NCBI GenBank assembly: GCA_035772405.1
Contig: JAYKKM010000351.1
Location: 263,501 to 327,500 of the forward strand
Source of the DNA: Chrysogorgia sp. JL179-B06
Taxonomy: Eukaryota; Cnidaria; Anthozoa; Scleralcyonacea; Chrysogorgiidae
Direction of reading: 5' to 3'
DNA length: 64,000 bases
The notes under the pieces were generated by a model. It was not told the DNA's origin and searched no databases. It saw only the letters and a list, made by a program, of their open reading frames with translations. Each line of letters begins with the position of its first letter. The stretch's first letter is position 1. The translations under genes and the position numbers were made by a program. Of this stretch, positions 62,779 through 64,000 are shown one piece after another.

Positions 62779-64000
62779 TTGTTCCAATCGTTCAACTTCG
62801 AAGAATTCGACCGCGTTTCTTATAGTTTTTCCTTGCAACCAGTGCCACAAGTATTCGTTACGGCAAAGCATAGTACTATAAGACATACAAAGCGGAAGTT
62901 TCAGGGAAATCAACACACGGAATGTAAGAAGAGAAAGACCGAAGAAAGCACTGATGTTGATAGAGAACGTCAACAAGCAGCCAGTTCGACGACAACGAAA
63001 ATCCGGTTCAATCGACGACACATAAGTCTGTTTCCTTTAAGAAGGTTGGGCCCTAGCACAGTTGAAGATCAAACGATCAATCAACCATCCATTACTGGAC
63101 ACAGGTTAGTCGACATGGAATTACTTGCTAATGTTTTCTCGTCCATGAGGTACGTGCGCCGAATGTGCAGTAATTGGTAATATGGTAATATGGAAAACAA
63201 TTTGGCTCGGAAAGGCTGTGCGTCAAGCCTTAAGCTTCTTTGTGAAAACTGTGGCTGGAAACAAGAGTTTCGTTCCTCTAAAAAGCAGGGCAAAATTAAG
63301 CTTTGAAGTGAATAGGCGTCTTGTTTATTCAATGAGATCTCTTGCTAAAGGTTACAGTGGAGCAAAGACGTTCTGCACTCTGATGAACATGCCTGCACCA
63401 CCTCCTGTGAAATGTGCCTACAGAAAAGCATCTCGGACAATTGCCAAAAAAAATTAAAGGCATTGCAAAGAAAAATATGACTGAAGCTGCCACTGAAATA
63501 CCCAGGGTGCTAGTGGTGATGAAGTGGTTAACTGTGGGGTTTCGTGTGATGGAACTTGGCAGAGGCGATCGGATTTTCATCTTTGAATGGTTGCGTTGCT
63601 GTCCTGTCCATCGAATCGGGCATATAAGATTTGGATGCAGAAGCTCTGGCAAAGGTTTGCAAGCAATGCCAGCTTCACTCTCACATGGATAAAGATAGTG
63701 AAGAATATCATAGTTGGAAAGCAAACTATGTAAACTGGAAAGCAAACTTTGATGGGTCTGCTCCGGCTATGGAGTCCGAAGGAGTGCAAAGGATTTTTGA
63801 ACGATCAATTGCAAATAACCAGCTCAGATATACTGAACTGTATATGCGGATGGTGACAGCAAGAGTCATCAGCAGGTGAAGGATATTTATTCAACAGATC
63901 TATTCGAAGTTCAAAAAAAAGAATGCATTGGACACATAAAAAAGAGTTGGAACTGCTTTACGGAAGAGGATTCTAAACTCGGTGGCAAGGGGAAGTTGAC
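62779..64000 (+). pseudogene. Mutator-like transposase, frameshifted, runs off the window
   Basis: Pieces in changing frames match the Mutator-like transposase family (Pfam PF20700 as I recall it): KRKFQGNQHT near the start; HRLVDMELLANVFSSM (63102-63149); a CAEC knuckle; ARKGCASSLKLLCENCG in another frame; FEVNRRLVYSMRSLAKGYSG and FCTLMNMPAPPPV (63305-63412); CDGTWQRR near 63545; DSEEYHSWKANY, GSAPAMESEGVQRIFERS (63690-63810); then DGDSKSHQQVKD and KKECIGHIKKRVGTALRK to the edge. At least five frame changes make this copy inactive unless sequence errors are involved. Confidence 0.85.

Overview
This is a 64 kb piece of a eukaryotic, almost certainly metazoan, nuclear genome. Genes are split by GT-AG introns, intergenic DNA is AT-rich, and transposons, fold-back elements and satellites fill most of the space. 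The domain content (a secreted PAN-EGF-pentraxin protein, a secreted EndoU protein, an ER cyclophilin B, a Mag-like Ty3/Gypsy element, CR1/Jockey-type LINEs, a Mutator-type transposase) fits a marine invertebrate, most likely a cnidarian. That assignment is an inference, with no species marker seen.

Three spliced host genes could be rebuilt with consistent splice phases. (1) Plus strand, 1751-19419: four exons, 372 aa, signal peptide + PAN/apple-like domain + EGF + pentraxin domain carrying the exact pentraxin signature. (2) Minus strand, 45354-35894: five exons, 324 aa, secreted EndoU-family protein in which all three catalytic positions appear replaced, so a probable pseudoenzyme. (3) Minus strand, 60620-48661: six exons, 209 aa, cyclophilin B (secretory-pathway prolyl isomerase) with two substitutions in the active-site pocket. 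One orphan plus-strand exon (43568-43642) lies antisense inside EndoU intron 1. All three proteins enter the secretory pathway, but nothing shows they are co-regulated.

The rest is layered mobile DNA. The pentraxin gene introns hold a 2.2 kb TIR element (7063-9305) inside an older inverted-repeat element, then a 5 kb inverted-repeat-bounded composite (10400-15472) containing a GC-rich array of alternating mini-hairpins split by a LINE, then a 275-bp tandem repeat carrying tRNA-like units between long TA tracts. From 24655 to 35239 there is a four-level nest: a second copy of the same TIR element; a Mag-like Gypsy element (25127-33172) inserted in it with a 5-bp target duplication; a 3.5 kb TIR-bounded satellite element (28227-31746) inserted in the integrase region with a 10-11-bp target duplication; and two tandem-repeat families inside that. 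EndoU and cyclophilin introns contain many MITEs and minisatellites. The right edge enters a frameshifted Mutator-like transposase gene that runs off the window.

The most unusual items are the double-hairpin array, the mobile satellite element, the catalytically dead-looking EndoU, and the nested insertion whose empty site is preserved elsewhere in the window.
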